DNA of 64,000 bases from Periplaneta americana. Lineage: Eukaryota; Arthropoda; Insecta; Blattodea; Blattidae. Position numbers and translations under genes: made by a program. Location: assembly GCF_040183065.1 (NCBI RefSeq), contig NC_091118.1, positions 212,824,529-212,888,528 of the forward strand. The letters are read 5' to 3'. Under the pieces are notes generated by a model. That model ran no database searches and was not told where the DNA came from. It saw only the letters and a program-made list of their open reading frames with translations. Positions 1 to 11,575 of this stretch are shown piece by piece (position 1 is the stretch's first letter; each line of letters opens with the position of its first letter).

Positions 1-94
1 AGTCCCCTCATAAGGAAAAGTCTTCATAGATTTAGATCCAGTAATTTTAATGGCTAAGATATTGGTTTACCTCATACAAGATTTAATTTTTTTT

Positions 95-345
95 AGTTGG
101 TTAATTTAACGATGCTATCACCTATTAGGTTATTTAGCATTGATGGTATTGCTGATAGCGAGATGGTATTGGGCGAGATGAGGCCGAGGATTCGTCATAG
201 ATTACCTGACACTTGCCTTATGATAGGGGAAAAGCTCGGAAAAAACCCAATCAGGTAATCAGTCCAAGTGGGAATCAAACCCGCACCTGAATGCAACTCC
301 AGATTGGCAGACAAGCACCTTTGCTGACCAAGCTGTGCTACCAGA
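95..345 (-). mobile_element. tRNA-headed SINE, family A
   Basis: Read on the minus strand, a tRNA-like head (box B around 266-290) is followed by a body and a tail with the GCATCGTTAAATTAACC module. It matches the copy at 21032-21292 over its whole length with many substitutions, so it is an old copy. The tail borders a short T/A-rich run at 85-95. Confidence 0.8.
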
Positions 346-1607
346 TTTGATTATTACACGAAAAATCACAAGATTATCCTAATTAATTTGTTTTCATTTA
401 GTTTATTACAGTCCTGTGTCCAAATTCACAAAGAAAACATAAACGTTAACTTAAAAATGCAAATGTTACCTTCAAATTGAAAAATCATAACACTATTCAC
501 GATGGCAACATAAACATAATCACAAAGATACTTGGTAACCATGGAAACATAACAACTACGTCATTTCATCATATTCTGTTGTATACTTCAGAGCTATACG
601 ATTGTGTGTTGTTTTAAAATCACGTGACCATAAACATGAAAGTTTGAGTTGCAAACTTTCATGTTATCATTTAACGGTAATGTTAATGTCATTGTTTATG
701 TAAATCGTTGTGACTGGCCCCATTAAATAACCTGATGGCCTTTACACCATGTATGTATAGGTCATTAGAAAAGTTTTGGGAGCTAACACTTTCAGTTGTG
801 CTGGAAGCTCCCATTTAGAATTGAACACAGGGTAAAACGGTTAACTGAATGCTGCCAATAATAGAACCAGATAGTGATCATGGCCAACTAAAATCTATAC
901 TGTATTCTAATTGGCCATGTCTGCACAGAACTGACTGGTTGTGTGCTCCCTTGTCACACCTATTTTGAGGCGCCTCATGCAAAGGACTAAAGTACATTAT
1001 TATTTGCACATTAGAAATATTTTAATTAAATAATGTATTTCCTCCCCCTATTTAAGGGCCAAAGAATGTATTTAAAAATAGAACTGCTTAGTGCATGTTC
1101 CTCATGCTAGTGCTTGTTTTCAACCAATCAGTATTGTAAACCTTACACTGTATTATGTTTTATGTGTTAACAGCGAGTTTAAATACAGGGTGGGTCAAAA
1201 ATCGCTTTCCCAAATATTCGTTGTTAAGTTTCATACTTGTACACATATACAGATATCATAACTTGAATAAACGAATAACTGGTAGGTTGACAACCATGTT
1301 TCTGTGTCAACTGTTTTTCCGATGTCATATCTTGTTAGTTGTTGTTGTTTTGTTTTGTTGTGTTGGGTTGCATCTCTATGCAATAACTGCCATAGTCCAG
1401 ACAAGAAATTCGTGAAAATCGATGAGTTACGTTCTGCTATCTGTAAATCTGTGTTTAAACTCTGTGAATTTTGTATCGAGAAACTTGCTTCCATTTTGAA
1501 TGTAATTAAATGTAAGGAAGTGTTTGAGGAAAGCAACTTTTAATCCACTGTGTATACTGTAAATGTTTCGTAAATGAACCATTTTCGGCATGTGTCCGTA
1601 TAGAATA
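346..1607. other. no gene seen; AT-rich spacer
   Basis: Short ORFs only, without recognisable motifs. It holds a 14-bp-arm hairpin (633-665) and a lone CAGGGTGGGTCAAAAA-like motif at about 1185 that resembles a mariner-type terminus, but I found no matching inverted end nearby. Confidence 0.5.
633..665. repeat. perfect 14-bp-arm hairpin
   Basis: Arms 633-646 and 652-665 are exact reverse complements (AACATGAAAGTTTG) around a 5-nt loop. It is probably the centre of a decayed palindromic element; no function is visible. Confidence 0.7.
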
Positions 1608-1801
1608 CTGTATTTACTCTATTATAAGACTCGTCTTCTTTCTTTCTTTCTTTTTTTCTTTCCTTTTTCTTTTTGTGAAATTACCACTTAAAAAACTGAG
1701 GTGCGTGTTATATTCAAACATTGTTTTCAGTCTTACAATAGGTCTTCTGCCTATATTTGCGTGTTATATTCAATGGCAGTGTTATAATCGAGTAAATACG
1801 G
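1608..1801. mobile_element. MITE with TA target duplication
   Basis: The ends are imperfect inverted repeats (left CTGTATTTACTCTATTATAA, right complement CCGTATTTACTCGATTATAA), each flanked by TA. The interior has a CTTT-rich run and two copies of a GCGTGTTATATTCAA motif. TA duplication and length (194 bp) fit a non-autonomous Tc1/mariner-type element. No coding content. Confidence 0.65.
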
Positions 1802-1803
1802 TA

Positions 1804-3389
1804 TTTATGAATATATCAGTCATTATGTAATATCTGTGCAGCTTTTCATGAGATAATTATTATTTATTCAGTGTGATTCGAGATAATTTAAAGTTTCTTC
1901 ACTGCTAATAAATAAAACCAGTACCTAAATACTACTAACTGCAAAAATTAATTGTCCATGAGGACATGAAAGTTTGGGTTGATATAGCCCAAAAGCAAGA
2001 GATTTCATTTGGTAATTAAATGTTCGCCAGGCAGCTGAAAATTAATGGAGAACAGTTCGACATTGTGCCTTCACATTGCTTTACATTATCCGTCCATGAG
2101 TTTGTTATGAAGAAGGCACAACACTTCTCTTCTCGGGCAGAGTGATGTATTTTTTTATAATAATGTACCTAATGTATAACATGTGCCTTGATAATTTGAA
2201 TTCATAGCCAATCTCTGATGCTATGTGAGCATCTGTATCTGGCCACTACATCTTTGGGTCATTGTTGCAAATATTCGGAACTCAGCCTTGGTGACATCTT
2301 GTGCGAGGTGTTTATGTTACAGATGCAAAATGAGCCATGAGTAGAAATTGTGACTTTTCACAATAGTGATAAATGTTTTTGAATTTTAATTTTGTATCAA
2401 TAACAGCCAATTTTATGTTGATTCTGAATCTACTATAAAATAATCAACTGACAATGCGGAATTAAGTTATTGTAAATTTAGTTTCTATATACGGTATTGA
2501 TTCACAATTATGTGAATTTTTCCAGCACTTTCAAATTTGGGCTCCAGCCAACAATCTTGAAATATTGTTCGGCAAATACTAAGTAATTCTGACGACAAAA
2601 AGGCGGGAAGTAACATAGAAATTTGTTTCATACTGTTATTTAACAGTTCTCTGAACTTGTTTTATTTTGTTAGTATAAACTTTTATTTATTTTTTATAGT
2701 TCTGTTGTAACTGAAATAAATGTATTTTTATTGGGGGGAGGTACACCTTTCACTAATATAATTTTACAATATTTCAACAGTTTTTCCTCAGTATCTGTAA
2801 ATCCTTTTAGAAATAAAAATTGGCATGCTTTTGATATGTACTGTAACCAATTTTAATGTCTATAAAAACCTAGTAGTAATTTTTATTATTATTTTTTTGA
2901 AAAATTAATGCAGTACTTTGTCAGCTGTATAGTGTCTACATGATAACTCAAAAAGTACGTAAGATATTTTAATGTAACTTTGTTTTCTTGTGAATTTCTT
3001 AATGTGAACAATATACTATCCAATCTCTAATGTAGTGTGTACCGTATAGTTTAATAATAGAAATAATATTGATCAAATTCTTTATGAAAAATTTAGTACG
3101 AAATTAGGAAGATGAAAAATAAATATATATTTTTCGAACTGACATTTAGAGATTTTACTGTATTTTGTAGATATGTTTATTAAAAATATCACAGAACAAG
3201 AATTACATCAAAATTTCAGTAATCTATCATGTAAACACCGACCATTTGAATAAAATACTACACAAGTTTTAATAATAATAAAAAAATAACTATCAGGTTT
3301 TCAAAAGACATTCAAATTGCTTTTTAATGTACAGACAGTGTATATTAAGCATGCCAATTTTAATTTCCAAAATGCCTTTATTTATTTCA
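1804..3389. other. no gene seen
   Basis: AT-rich sequence with poly(T) and poly(A) stretches. No ORF with recognisable domains, no RNA gene and no clear repeat. Confidence 0.4.
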
Positions 3390-3592
3390 TTCGGTTATTT
3401 TACAATGCTGTATCAACATCTAGGTTATTTAGCGTCTGAATGATACGGAGGTGATAATGCCGGTGAAATGAGTCCAGGGTCCAACACCGAAAGTTACCCA
3501 GCATTTGCTCGTATTGGGTTGAGGGAAAACCCCGGAAAAAACTTCAACCAGATAACTTGCCCTGACCGGGATTCGAACCCGGGCCACCTGGT
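3390..3592 (-). mobile_element. tRNA-headed SINE, family B, head truncated
   Basis: This matches the full-length copy at 22096-22350 from its tail to just past box B (GATTCGAACCCGGG, 3569-3583) but lacks the rest of the tRNA-like head. A palindromic MITE starts 10 bp further on. Confidence 0.85.
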
Positions 3593-3602
3593 AAAATGCC
3601 TA

Positions 3603-3835
3603 CCGTAAACTGGGGTTACTTTGAACACAGAGAAAACTTTGAACATTTTTTCAGAAAGTCGTATTTAAGTTTCTACATGCTGCACTTGTTATAGATGGAG
3701 GTAAATTATCATAAAAATCATTCTCATACCAAATTTACCTCCATCTATAACAAGTACAGAATGTAGAAGCTAAATATGATTTTCTGAAAAAATGTTCAAA
3801 GTTTCCTCTGTGTTCAAAGTAACCCCAGTTTACGG
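3603..3835. mobile_element. palindromic MITE, TA duplication
   Basis: Two arms of about 105 bp are near-perfect reverse complements (start CCGTAAACTGGGGTTACTTT) around a spacer of roughly 23 bp, and TA flanks both ends (3601-3602, 3836-3837). A transcript would fold into a long hairpin. This is typical of a Tc1/mariner-derived MITE; no coding capacity. Confidence 0.85.
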
Positions 3836-3837
3836 TA

Positions 3838-4465
3838 TATATTCTGAGAAAAAAAAAATGTTGAAATATAGTAAAATTATACCAGTAAAAAGTACGTATA
3901 CATCCCCCCTTGCTCCTCCCTTTCGTTTAGGATGACAGGACAAGTCTCTGATTAAATATAGTTACATCTTCTCTTTGTGACATTCGCCAAAATGACGTTT
4001 CTCATTAAAAATACTTCAAAATGCTAAGGGAAGAATTCGTGGATGTTAAAAATTATGAATTTGTTAATTCAAAATTCTGAACTTTTAATTTCAAAATTGT
4101 AAAATTCACTACCTCCGTTCAGAGATTAAAGAACACTGATCTTGGTAGAGAAATTTAGAAGAAAATCTTTCAGGACAGTGTCACTGCAAAGTCCTGGTTG
4201 TAATCACTGCTTGGATTGTTATTGAATGTTACATTGTTGTAAAGTCATGTCTGAGAAAGATAACGAATTGCAATACTGTGTATTGACTTTCAGATCCGTG
4301 TTAGATTTGAATGCATTGCTTGTCTTGAATTTGAATCTTTTAGTTAACGGTATTGCCAGACAAGTTCATGTACCTCTGCAATACACATCTGTGTGTTCTA
4401 TTTGTAGACAGTTTCTTTTTATACTGAATGAAATTAATCTTCATTCTTCTGTACACTCTTTTAAC
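3838..4465. other. no gene seen
   Basis: AT-rich spacer between two foldback elements. The 91-codon ORF at 4226-4501 has no recognisable motif and runs into the next element. Confidence 0.4.
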
Positions 4466-5135
4466 ACTTATACCATGTGTACTTTAAACTGTAGTACATA
4501 GGGAATTAACATTGCCATAAGAAGTTCATGCAAAAAAATTGATTGTGGTATTTCATGCACTGGCCATGTGTAATAAATTAGTAGGCCTTGTAGAAAAGAA
4601 GACTACTCTTTATTACCAACTAAAATTCTGTTTGATGGCATTAATATTGAAACAATGGATTGTTATACTACAGAAGAAAAGATTTTATTTAATTATTATG
4701 TACCGGTATCAACTGTATGAAAACAATTCTTTGAGAAAGGTAAGAGACCTATTTGCTGGACTCTTTCCTGGTAGAAGAGCTCCATCCCATAATACGACCA
4801 GACTTATGTAAACTTAAGAATATGGCTAAAATTGTTATTTATGAGTGTCTTTGTTAAAAAGTAACCTAATGACAAAAAAATCTTTAAAATGAAATTCACA
4901 ACTGAAATTATAATAATTATTTTGAATCACCTACCTAAAACTGATAATATGTTATCAAAGGATCATGTGTGATAAGTTGATAATAATCAGTAGATAGTCT
5001 TCTTTTCTACAAGGCCTACTAATTTATTACACATGGCCAGCTACATGAAATTACACTTCCAATTTTTTATACGTGGATTTCTTATGACAATGTTATCCCC
5101 TATGTGCTATAGTTTGAAATACACATTGTATAATC
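4466..5135. mobile_element. foldback DNA element with about 140-bp arms
   Basis: The left arm (about 4468-4606) and right arm (about 4995-5133) are inverted copies, most similar over the inner 50 bp (TGGCCATGTGTAATAAATTA). The interior plus strand at about 4735-4810 reads VRDLFAGLFPGRRAPSHN, reminiscent of the N-terminal region of mariner-like transposases (FP-RR-PSH pattern), so it may be a deletion derivative of a mariner-type element. That link is inference from one short motif. Confidence 0.6.
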
Positions 5136-5136
5136 A

Positions 5137-5360
5137 CAGTTAATTGGTCAATTATTTAAATTAGTAAATAACGATTTCACTGTGTTAACATTTTAAATAA
5201 TGATGTCATTGTACCTGACTGACTAGTTTCGATTCAGTCAGAATTTAGCAGATAATGAAAATAACTTCGAAACTACTCAATCAGGTACAATAACATTATT
5301 TAAAATGTTAACACAGTGAAGTCGTTATTTATTAATTTAAATAACTTAACAGTTAATCAG
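5137..5360. mobile_element. foldback element with about 90-bp arms
   Basis: Arms at about 5137-5236 and 5258-5360 are reverse complements (shared core CACTGTGTTAACATTTTAAA), leaving only about 20 bp between them. It directly abuts the preceding foldback element. Confidence 0.75.
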
Positions 5361-5545
5361 TGAAATTAATCTATCTAATGTGAATTAAGACTGTATGAGT
5401 TGAGACTTTATGGAGTTCATTGTGGTGCAAGGTTTCAGAGTCTTTGCACTGTGTCATAGATACAGGAATTTCCAACGTTTCAGAACCACATTTCAGCTGC
5501 ATCATCTGGAAAGGGGTACCTATTTATTGGGTCTATTTTTGGTGA

Positions 5546-5741
5546 AACGAACGTTGAGTGACTTCCGCCGATTTTGGAAGACACCGACGCACTTGAATTG
5601 CCAACATAGAAAACAAAAAATCACACTCAATCGTTTTCACCTTCATCTTGACGGGATAATAAAAGCCTAAACTAACCTAACCTAACCTAAGTGCGTCGGT
5701 GTCTATTCCAAAATTGGCGGAAGTCGCTCAACGCTCGTTAA
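5546..5741. mobile_element. foldback element with about 50-bp arms
   Basis: Arms 5546-5594 and 5688-5738 are inverted copies (core GACTTCCGCC, then ACACCGACGCACTT). The interior carries short runs of TAACC (5672-5690), the complement of the insect telomere unit TTAGG. Confidence 0.75.
5672..5690. repeat. short TTAGG-type (TAACC) run
   Basis: About 3.5 units of TAACC on the plus strand lie against the right arm of a foldback element. Too short to be called an interstitial telomere; it could arise by chance or by double-strand break repair. Confidence 0.4.
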
Positions 5742-6923
5742 CCCTATTTTTTTTTTTAAGAACTGGTAAAAAACCCAGAAGCTATGTTCCATATCCACGG
5801 TACAATGCAAAGACACCAAAAATTCCTCGCCGTTAACATTTAATATTCATAGTGATTTGTAATAGTGTAACTAAGATAATATTGTTTCAGCTGTTAAAAA
5901 TAATTCATAGAATGAGAGATACAAACACAAACTGTAGATTCTTATTTCATGTCTATCGGAGAATTTTAGTCTTTAGGTGATGGGATTTGACAGGAAGTTT
6001 AATTTCTCTGCATGTTTCTTGAATCATGTGTGAACTCGAGTTAACTGTAACAAGAACGCACTATAATGCAGTTACATGTATCATTGTTAGTCTGTATATA
6101 TTATTGTAATATTTCACATCGCTGAACTACGTATATTGGTTATCTTATTACATATCTTCAAATTGTGAACCGAGTGGTAACAAGTGCTAGTACTTACTCT
6201 TGCTGAAGTATTTTAACAAGACTGAGCCAAAATTAGATAATCATTAATTAATTAACTGTTTTTTTAACAAATCAATTTATTGATGATGTAAAGTTAAGTT
6301 TTGGAAGAATTTTAGAGAGAGTTACTGACAACTGTGTTTAGTAATATGATGTGCAGATTAATGTCGTCCATATTCATCCACTTCTCACTTCGGTAAGAGT
6401 CGTATAACAGAATTGCCATTGCACAAAGCATAAATAATTATTTGTTATAGTCGATACTGACTGTCAGAAGACTTCTGTTGTTAGCCATTTAAGCAGATGC
6501 CATATTATGTGCAGTGTCTTTTGAGTACTGAACCTGTTTATGAAGAAAATTCATGTTAATATCAGTTTTATGTTTGTTTTTTATGTGTTATGAGTGTTGA
6601 TATAATGTTCAGATTTTTTAATAAAAATATTCATAATAATAAAAGTGTGTTGTTTCATTTTATCTATGTTGTTTCATTTTATCCTAATTGTTGTATACAA
6701 TTATTGTTGTTAACGTCCGTTTTACTTAGGCCCTACTGTGGCACCTGACATGGTAAGTTATTTTGAATTTCTGGTACAATTCTTTCTATCCTATTTTATG
6801 ACTTAATAGATAGGGCTGCTAGATAATACACAAATCAATTACAAAATTGTATTATAAAACAGCAACAGCGTTTATGAAAAGAAAGTATAGAATTTCTGGC
6901 ATAGTTAAAAAAGAAGAGTTTAC
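5742..6923. other. no gene seen; one possible microexon
   Basis: AT-rich. At about 6729-6752 a pyrimidine tract plus AG, 23 nt, and GTAAGT resemble a microexon, but TTAGGCC strings are common here and nothing supports translation. ORF 6847-7176 mostly overlaps the MITE cluster. Confidence 0.3.
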
Positions 6924-7104
6924 CACAGTCTACTATATACAGTCACGAAGCTTGAGTTTTGAGGGTGCTAGAAACAATAGACTGACGGTTCTATCTTGCA
7001 TTGCCTGTAATGAGGCGATATTAGCAATCCTAGTGGTGAGCAACTATCAAATGTTTGCATATTTACTACGTATTGAGCTTCGCGACTGTATATACTGGAC
7101 TGTG
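6924..7104. mobile_element. MITE family P (CACAGTCTA ends), copy 1
   Basis: About 30-bp inverted ends (CACAGTCTACTATATACAG at left). AGTTTAC flanks both sides; if the terminal base is left out of the element the duplication reads GAGTTTACC (9 bp). The interior matches copies at 7252, 14556 and 23743. Confidence 0.8.
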
Positions 7105-7144
7105 AGTTTACCATATTTTAATATACAATTTCTGTGCCAGTACT

Positions 7145-7251
7145 ATTTCGCATTATATGTAATGAGGCGATATTAGCGATTCTAGTGGTTAGCAACTATC
7201 CATGGATGCATATTTACTACGTATAGAGCTTCGTGATTGTATATACTAGAC
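7145..7251. mobile_element. MITE family P, partial copy
   Basis: Right half only, starting at the ATGAGGCGATATTAGCGAT interior and ending TATATACTAGAC. The next copy is inserted in or next to its right end. Confidence 0.7.
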
Positions 7252-7434
7252 CACAGTCTACTATATACAGTCACGAAGCTTGAGTTTTGAGGGTGCTAGA
7301 AACAATAGACTGTGACGGTTCTATTTTGCATTGCCTGTAATGAGGCGATATTAGCGATCCTAGTGGTGAGCAACTATCTAATGTTTGCATATTTACTACG
7401 TATTGAGCTTCGCGACTGTATATACTAGACTGTG
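7252..7434. mobile_element. MITE family P, copy 2
   Basis: Full copy with CACAGTCTA ends and an exact 8-bp flanking repeat TACTAGAC (7244-7251 and 7435-7442). Eight bases fits hAT or P-type insertion; the other copies give 7-9 bp, so the superfamily is left open. Confidence 0.8.
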
Positions 7435-7975
7435 TACTAGACTTTGGTTGAACTTGCTAGTAGCTAGCCACTAGGATCGCTACTATCGCCTCATCACAGA
7501 CCCCCTTCCCTAGCAGACGACAAAATGTAATACACTTGCGTTATCGTGTTCTTTTGGAAAAATTAACACCTTCCTTCCATTATTGAAATATTAAATACAT
7601 AAGGTTTATTTATTATTTTCATGAAATACATAGTATGTTTTATAAACTCACCTTGCTGGATCTTTCGGAAGAAGGATAACTCTGGCCTCTTCTTCTTACA
7701 ATTTACAATTTACCACAAACGTCTCATCCTTGTCCCATATTATTATCATTGCAATTATTGTATTTTAGCCATTAGCATTTATTACAACCGATAACGAACA
7801 TTTCACAGTTTTACACAACGTTTCCTTTTCTTCACAACAATGCGAAATACGGCACAGTTTATTCCTAATCGCTAGCCGCTTGGAGCCGCTGTATCGCGAG
7901 AAATGCAAAAAATCACCTCAAGCTTCATGACTGTATATACCCGAGTGACGATAAACTGTGGTTATACCATCTCAC
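7435..7975. mobile_element. diverged relative of MITE family P
   Basis: The left end holds the family interior in reverse (CACTAGGATCGCTACTATCGC, about 7471), and the right end holds AAGCTTCATGACTGTATATA (about 7920) and AAACTGTGG. Probably a longer or rearranged member; borders are approximate and the middle is unique. Confidence 0.4.
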
Positions 7976-9463
7976 AGTTTCGAATATTCAATGTTATTTT
8001 CACTTACATAAATCTTTTTCCGTTACTTATTTAAAATTAGTGCAAAAATATCACATACTAGAAAAATCGTGAACTCAACTCTACGTGATTGAAATAACGA
8101 GATAGGCTACTTTTTCCTACGTAGTTAATATCAAAGTAATTTGAGAAAACACCCCCTCCCCCAAATGCATTTGAACCTGATTTGCATATAGTATGTAAAT
8201 TAAAAGTAAGTTGTTTATTTTGACAAAAAAAAAAGTTTAGGCCTATTGTTTATAACTAACAAAAAGGGGCATGGAACGTAACTAGGAGTCTCTTAAAATC
8301 CGTGACGTCTGACAATCTTAATTCAAACCTCCTAATGATGCACATTTCATTCTTTTAACTAATAGCGGGTATTTGACTGGGGGCCATGGACTTGCCCAAC
8401 TGGGGGTATACTGGGGATCGAACATGTTCCACAGCACTAAAAGTCCAGCGCTCTAGCCACGCTGGGTGCTGCACATTTAATCTTAGTAAGATAAGAAATA
8501 TAACCTCTACAGTTTTAATACATCACGGTACACTGTGGAATATGTAGATCAGATACACCTGAATTAAAATAAGACTTTAGGAAGCACTGAACCTAGAATA
8601 TGATATAGGCCTATATTTTTTTCGCCATGATATTCCAGATGTTGTTTTCTTTGTTCAGTGGAATCAAACCACATATGACTTCTTGACACAGCCCTCTTGC
8701 TTCTTGGTGGTTGCGAGGTCTCTAATTTAAATTGTGAATCAGTGAAGTTCGGCGAAATGAAGTTTGCTGTGGAACCGCGCTAGACGACTAGACTTTTTTT
8801 TATATTAAAATCTCACTATTCGTGAGCTGCCACAAGGGACAAAGAGTACTTAACCATATAAATGTTTACAAGTTGTGATCGTGACTAAGATTTTAACAGA
8901 TACGTTTACATACCCTTAAACGAAGACAAAACTGTGAGAAATCCTGTTGAAACTATGGAGAAGAATGTTGTAAATTATCGAGTATCAGTCATGACTTCTT
9001 CATACGCTCATGGCAGCCTGTGGAATGGGATTCTTTCCTCCAACACTACAAGGTAATTATTTGTCATATTTGTATTTTGCCGTACGTTCAGTATAGCCTA
9101 CGCGATCCAGTACTTTAGCTAATTTGTAGACTATAGTATGTTAAAACTCGAATTTAATTTTCACCATATGATTCAAAATACAGTATAATGTAAAGATGGC
9201 ACATTTAAGACGTGAAAGTGCGTAGTAACTGTCAGCTATGTTACTTTTAATAGATTACGGTACAAATTCATTGGTATAATTTATTTAGAATTTGACAAAA
9301 GTAGCCAGATGCTAGGAACTGAAGGCCATAACCAGTGTAAAAAGAGTCGACATCTTGCTTCTGAAAATGCGAAACATAAGTAGTGGCGTTGAATCATCAT
9401 CGTTGTCTTCTTGATGCGTACGCATAAAAAAACAGCTTATCTGCATGCGTCAACCAGCATATT
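7976..9463. other. no certain gene; SINE head and an exon-like ORF
   Basis: Contains a SINE head fragment (8383-8472) and, at 8955-9052 (+), an ATG-led open stretch of 32 codons ending exactly at a GTAATT donor-like site, preceded by a TATA-like CCATATAAATG at about 8855. No homology recognised for the 32 codons. Confidence 0.3.
8383..8472 (-). mobile_element. tRNA-headed SINE fragment
   Basis: On the minus strand GCGTGGCTAGAGCGCTGGAC (box A-like) is followed about 30 nt later by TGTTCGATCCCC (box B). No body shared with the other families is visible. Confidence 0.5.
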
Positions 9464-9714
9464 TTTTTTATTGGGTTATTTTACGACGCTTTATCAACAT
9501 CTAGGTTATTTAGCGTCTGAATGAAATGAAGGTGATAATGCCGGTGAAATGAGTCCGGGGTCCAGCACCGAAAGTTACCCAGCATTTGCTCGTATTGGGT
9601 TGAGGGAAAACCCCGGAAAAAACCTCAACCAGGTAACTTGCCCAACCGGGATTCGAACCCGGGCCACCTGGTTTCGCAGCCAGACGCGCTGACCGTTACT
9701 CCACAGGTGTGGAC
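9464..9714 (-). mobile_element. tRNA-headed SINE, family B, full length
   Basis: An 11-bp target-site duplication ACCAGCATATT flanks it (9453-9463, 9715-9725). The tail (AATAAAA on the sense strand) is at the left, the tRNA-like head with intact box B (GATTCGAACCCGGG) at the right. This copy defines the 251-bp length of the family. Confidence 0.92.
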
Positions 9715-9939
9715 ACCAGCATATTGTTCACACGTTTAAAGATATAGCCTACTGTACATACAGTCCGCCTGTAGTCCAGAACTGAAGCAGATCACACATT
9801 ATTCAGTTCCAGCTGACAGCCAGTCTGATTGAACAGGTAGTCTACAGGACTCATGATAGACATCGTTGTCACAAAAATAATAATAATAAAAAAATCGCCA
9901 GGTACAAATCTTTACCATGCTTCATAACTTTATCTAGTG

Positions 9940-11205
9940 TAGATGTAGGTGGCGCGGGAAATTAAACAAGGAGAACAAGGGATACGGAAGGAATGCAAGG
10001 AGAACAAGGGGAATACGAAGAGGACAAGGAGAATATCGTACATGGATAAAAAGGAGAATGCAAGGGAAATAAAGGGGAATACTAGAACAAGGAGACAAGG
10101 AGGATGAAATGAATAAGAAAATAAGTGAAATATCAGGAGAACAATAGGAATACAAGGAGAGCATGAGGAAATGATGGGGAAATTGAGGAATAAAGGAGAA
10201 CAAGTAGAATACATGAGAATAAGGCGAAATATAAGGGATAGAAGGGGAATAGAGGGAGAAAAATGGGGATACAAGGAGAATAGGGGGAAGTACAAGGGTA
10301 AGAAGGGGAATAGAGGGAGAAAAAGGGGAATACAAGGAGAATAATGGGAAGTATAAGGGTAAGAAGAGGAATAAAGGGAAGAAAAGGGGGATACAAGGAG
10401 AATAATGGGAAATACAAGGTAAATAAGGGGAATAGAGGAAGAAAAAGGGGAATACAAGGGGAATAATGGGAAGTACAAGGGTAAGAAGGGGAATAGAGGA
10501 GAAAAAGGGGAATACAAGGAGACTAATGGGAAGTAAAAGGGTAAGAAGAGGAATAAAGGGAAGAAAAGGGGGATACAAGGAGAATAATGGGAAATACAAG
10601 GTAAATAAGGGGAATAGAGGGGGAATACAAGGGGAATAATGGGAAGTACAAGGGTAAGAAGAGGAATAAAGGGAAGAAAAGGGGGATACAAGGAGAATAA
10701 TGGGAAGTACAAGGGTAAGAAGGGGAATAGAGGAGAAAAAGGGGAATACAAGGAGACTAATGGGAAGTAAAAGGGTAAGAAGAGGAATAAAGGGAAGAAA
10801 AGGGGGATACAAGGAGAATAATGGGAAATACAAGGTAAATAAGGGGAATAGAGGGGGAATACAAGGGGAATAATGGGAAGTACAAGGGTAAGAAGGGGAA
10901 TAGAGGAGAAAAAGGGGAATACAAGGAGACTAATGGGAAGTACAAGGGTAAGAAGAGGAATAAAGGGAAGAAAAGGGGGATACAAGGAGAATAATGGGAA
11001 GTACAAGGGTAAGAAGGGGAATAGAGGAGAAAAAGGGGAATACAAGGATACTAAGGGGAAGTACAAGGGAAAGAAGGGGATAGAGGAAGAAAAAGTGTAA
11101 TACAAGGAGAATAAGGGGACGTACAAGGGTAAAAAGGGGAATACAATGAGAATTAAGGGGAATACAAGGCTTAAATGGAAATGCATGTATAAGGAGGAGA
11201 AGGAG
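9940..11205. repeat. purine-strand minisatellite, about 1.27 kb
   Basis: The plus strand is almost only A and G with isolated C/T, built from variants of an 18-21-nt theme (GGGGAATACAAGGAGAATAA). Larger blocks repeat, for example 10471 onward recurs at 10705 (234 bp). The minus-strand frame of 418 codons (F, P, L, Y, S only) is open because the repeat lacks stop triplets and is not a gene. Strict strand asymmetry of this length can form triplex (H-DNA) structures. Confidence 0.9.
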
Positions 11206-11575
11206 AAGTGAAGCAGACTAAAGGAATATGATTTGTTTCCATAGCGCTATTTCTCATGCTTTGTAGACCATTCATTTAGCATTTAGCCGACCATTTAATC
11301 TGAAGGCTAGCCCGACGTATAAAAAATATGGTATCATAAAATACACATCAAATACCCGCCCCTCAACTTAAACCATATCAAATTTAAATTAGTTCTTGTA
11401 GAACTTACATGCATAGGCCTACCTGTGTATAACACAACGTCGGGTTTTCAAGCAAATGTTAATAAAACTCTGTATACAGTAATTGCAAAGAATGGTCAAA
11501 AACTACTTTTAGAAGATGGAAATGAATGGAGGGAAAAAAATTCAATTGTATAAAAATTGGGCACGGGAGGATATA

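Noticed and set aside
1185-1210. Mariner-like terminus CAGGGTGGGTCAAAAA
   Set aside because: No inverted partner or transposase remnant found within about 2 kb.
9930-11186. Minus-strand ORF of 418 codons
   Set aside because: Made only of F, P, L, S, Y, I, V, C codons because the purine minisatellite lacks stop triplets; overlapping long frames exist in other phases too.
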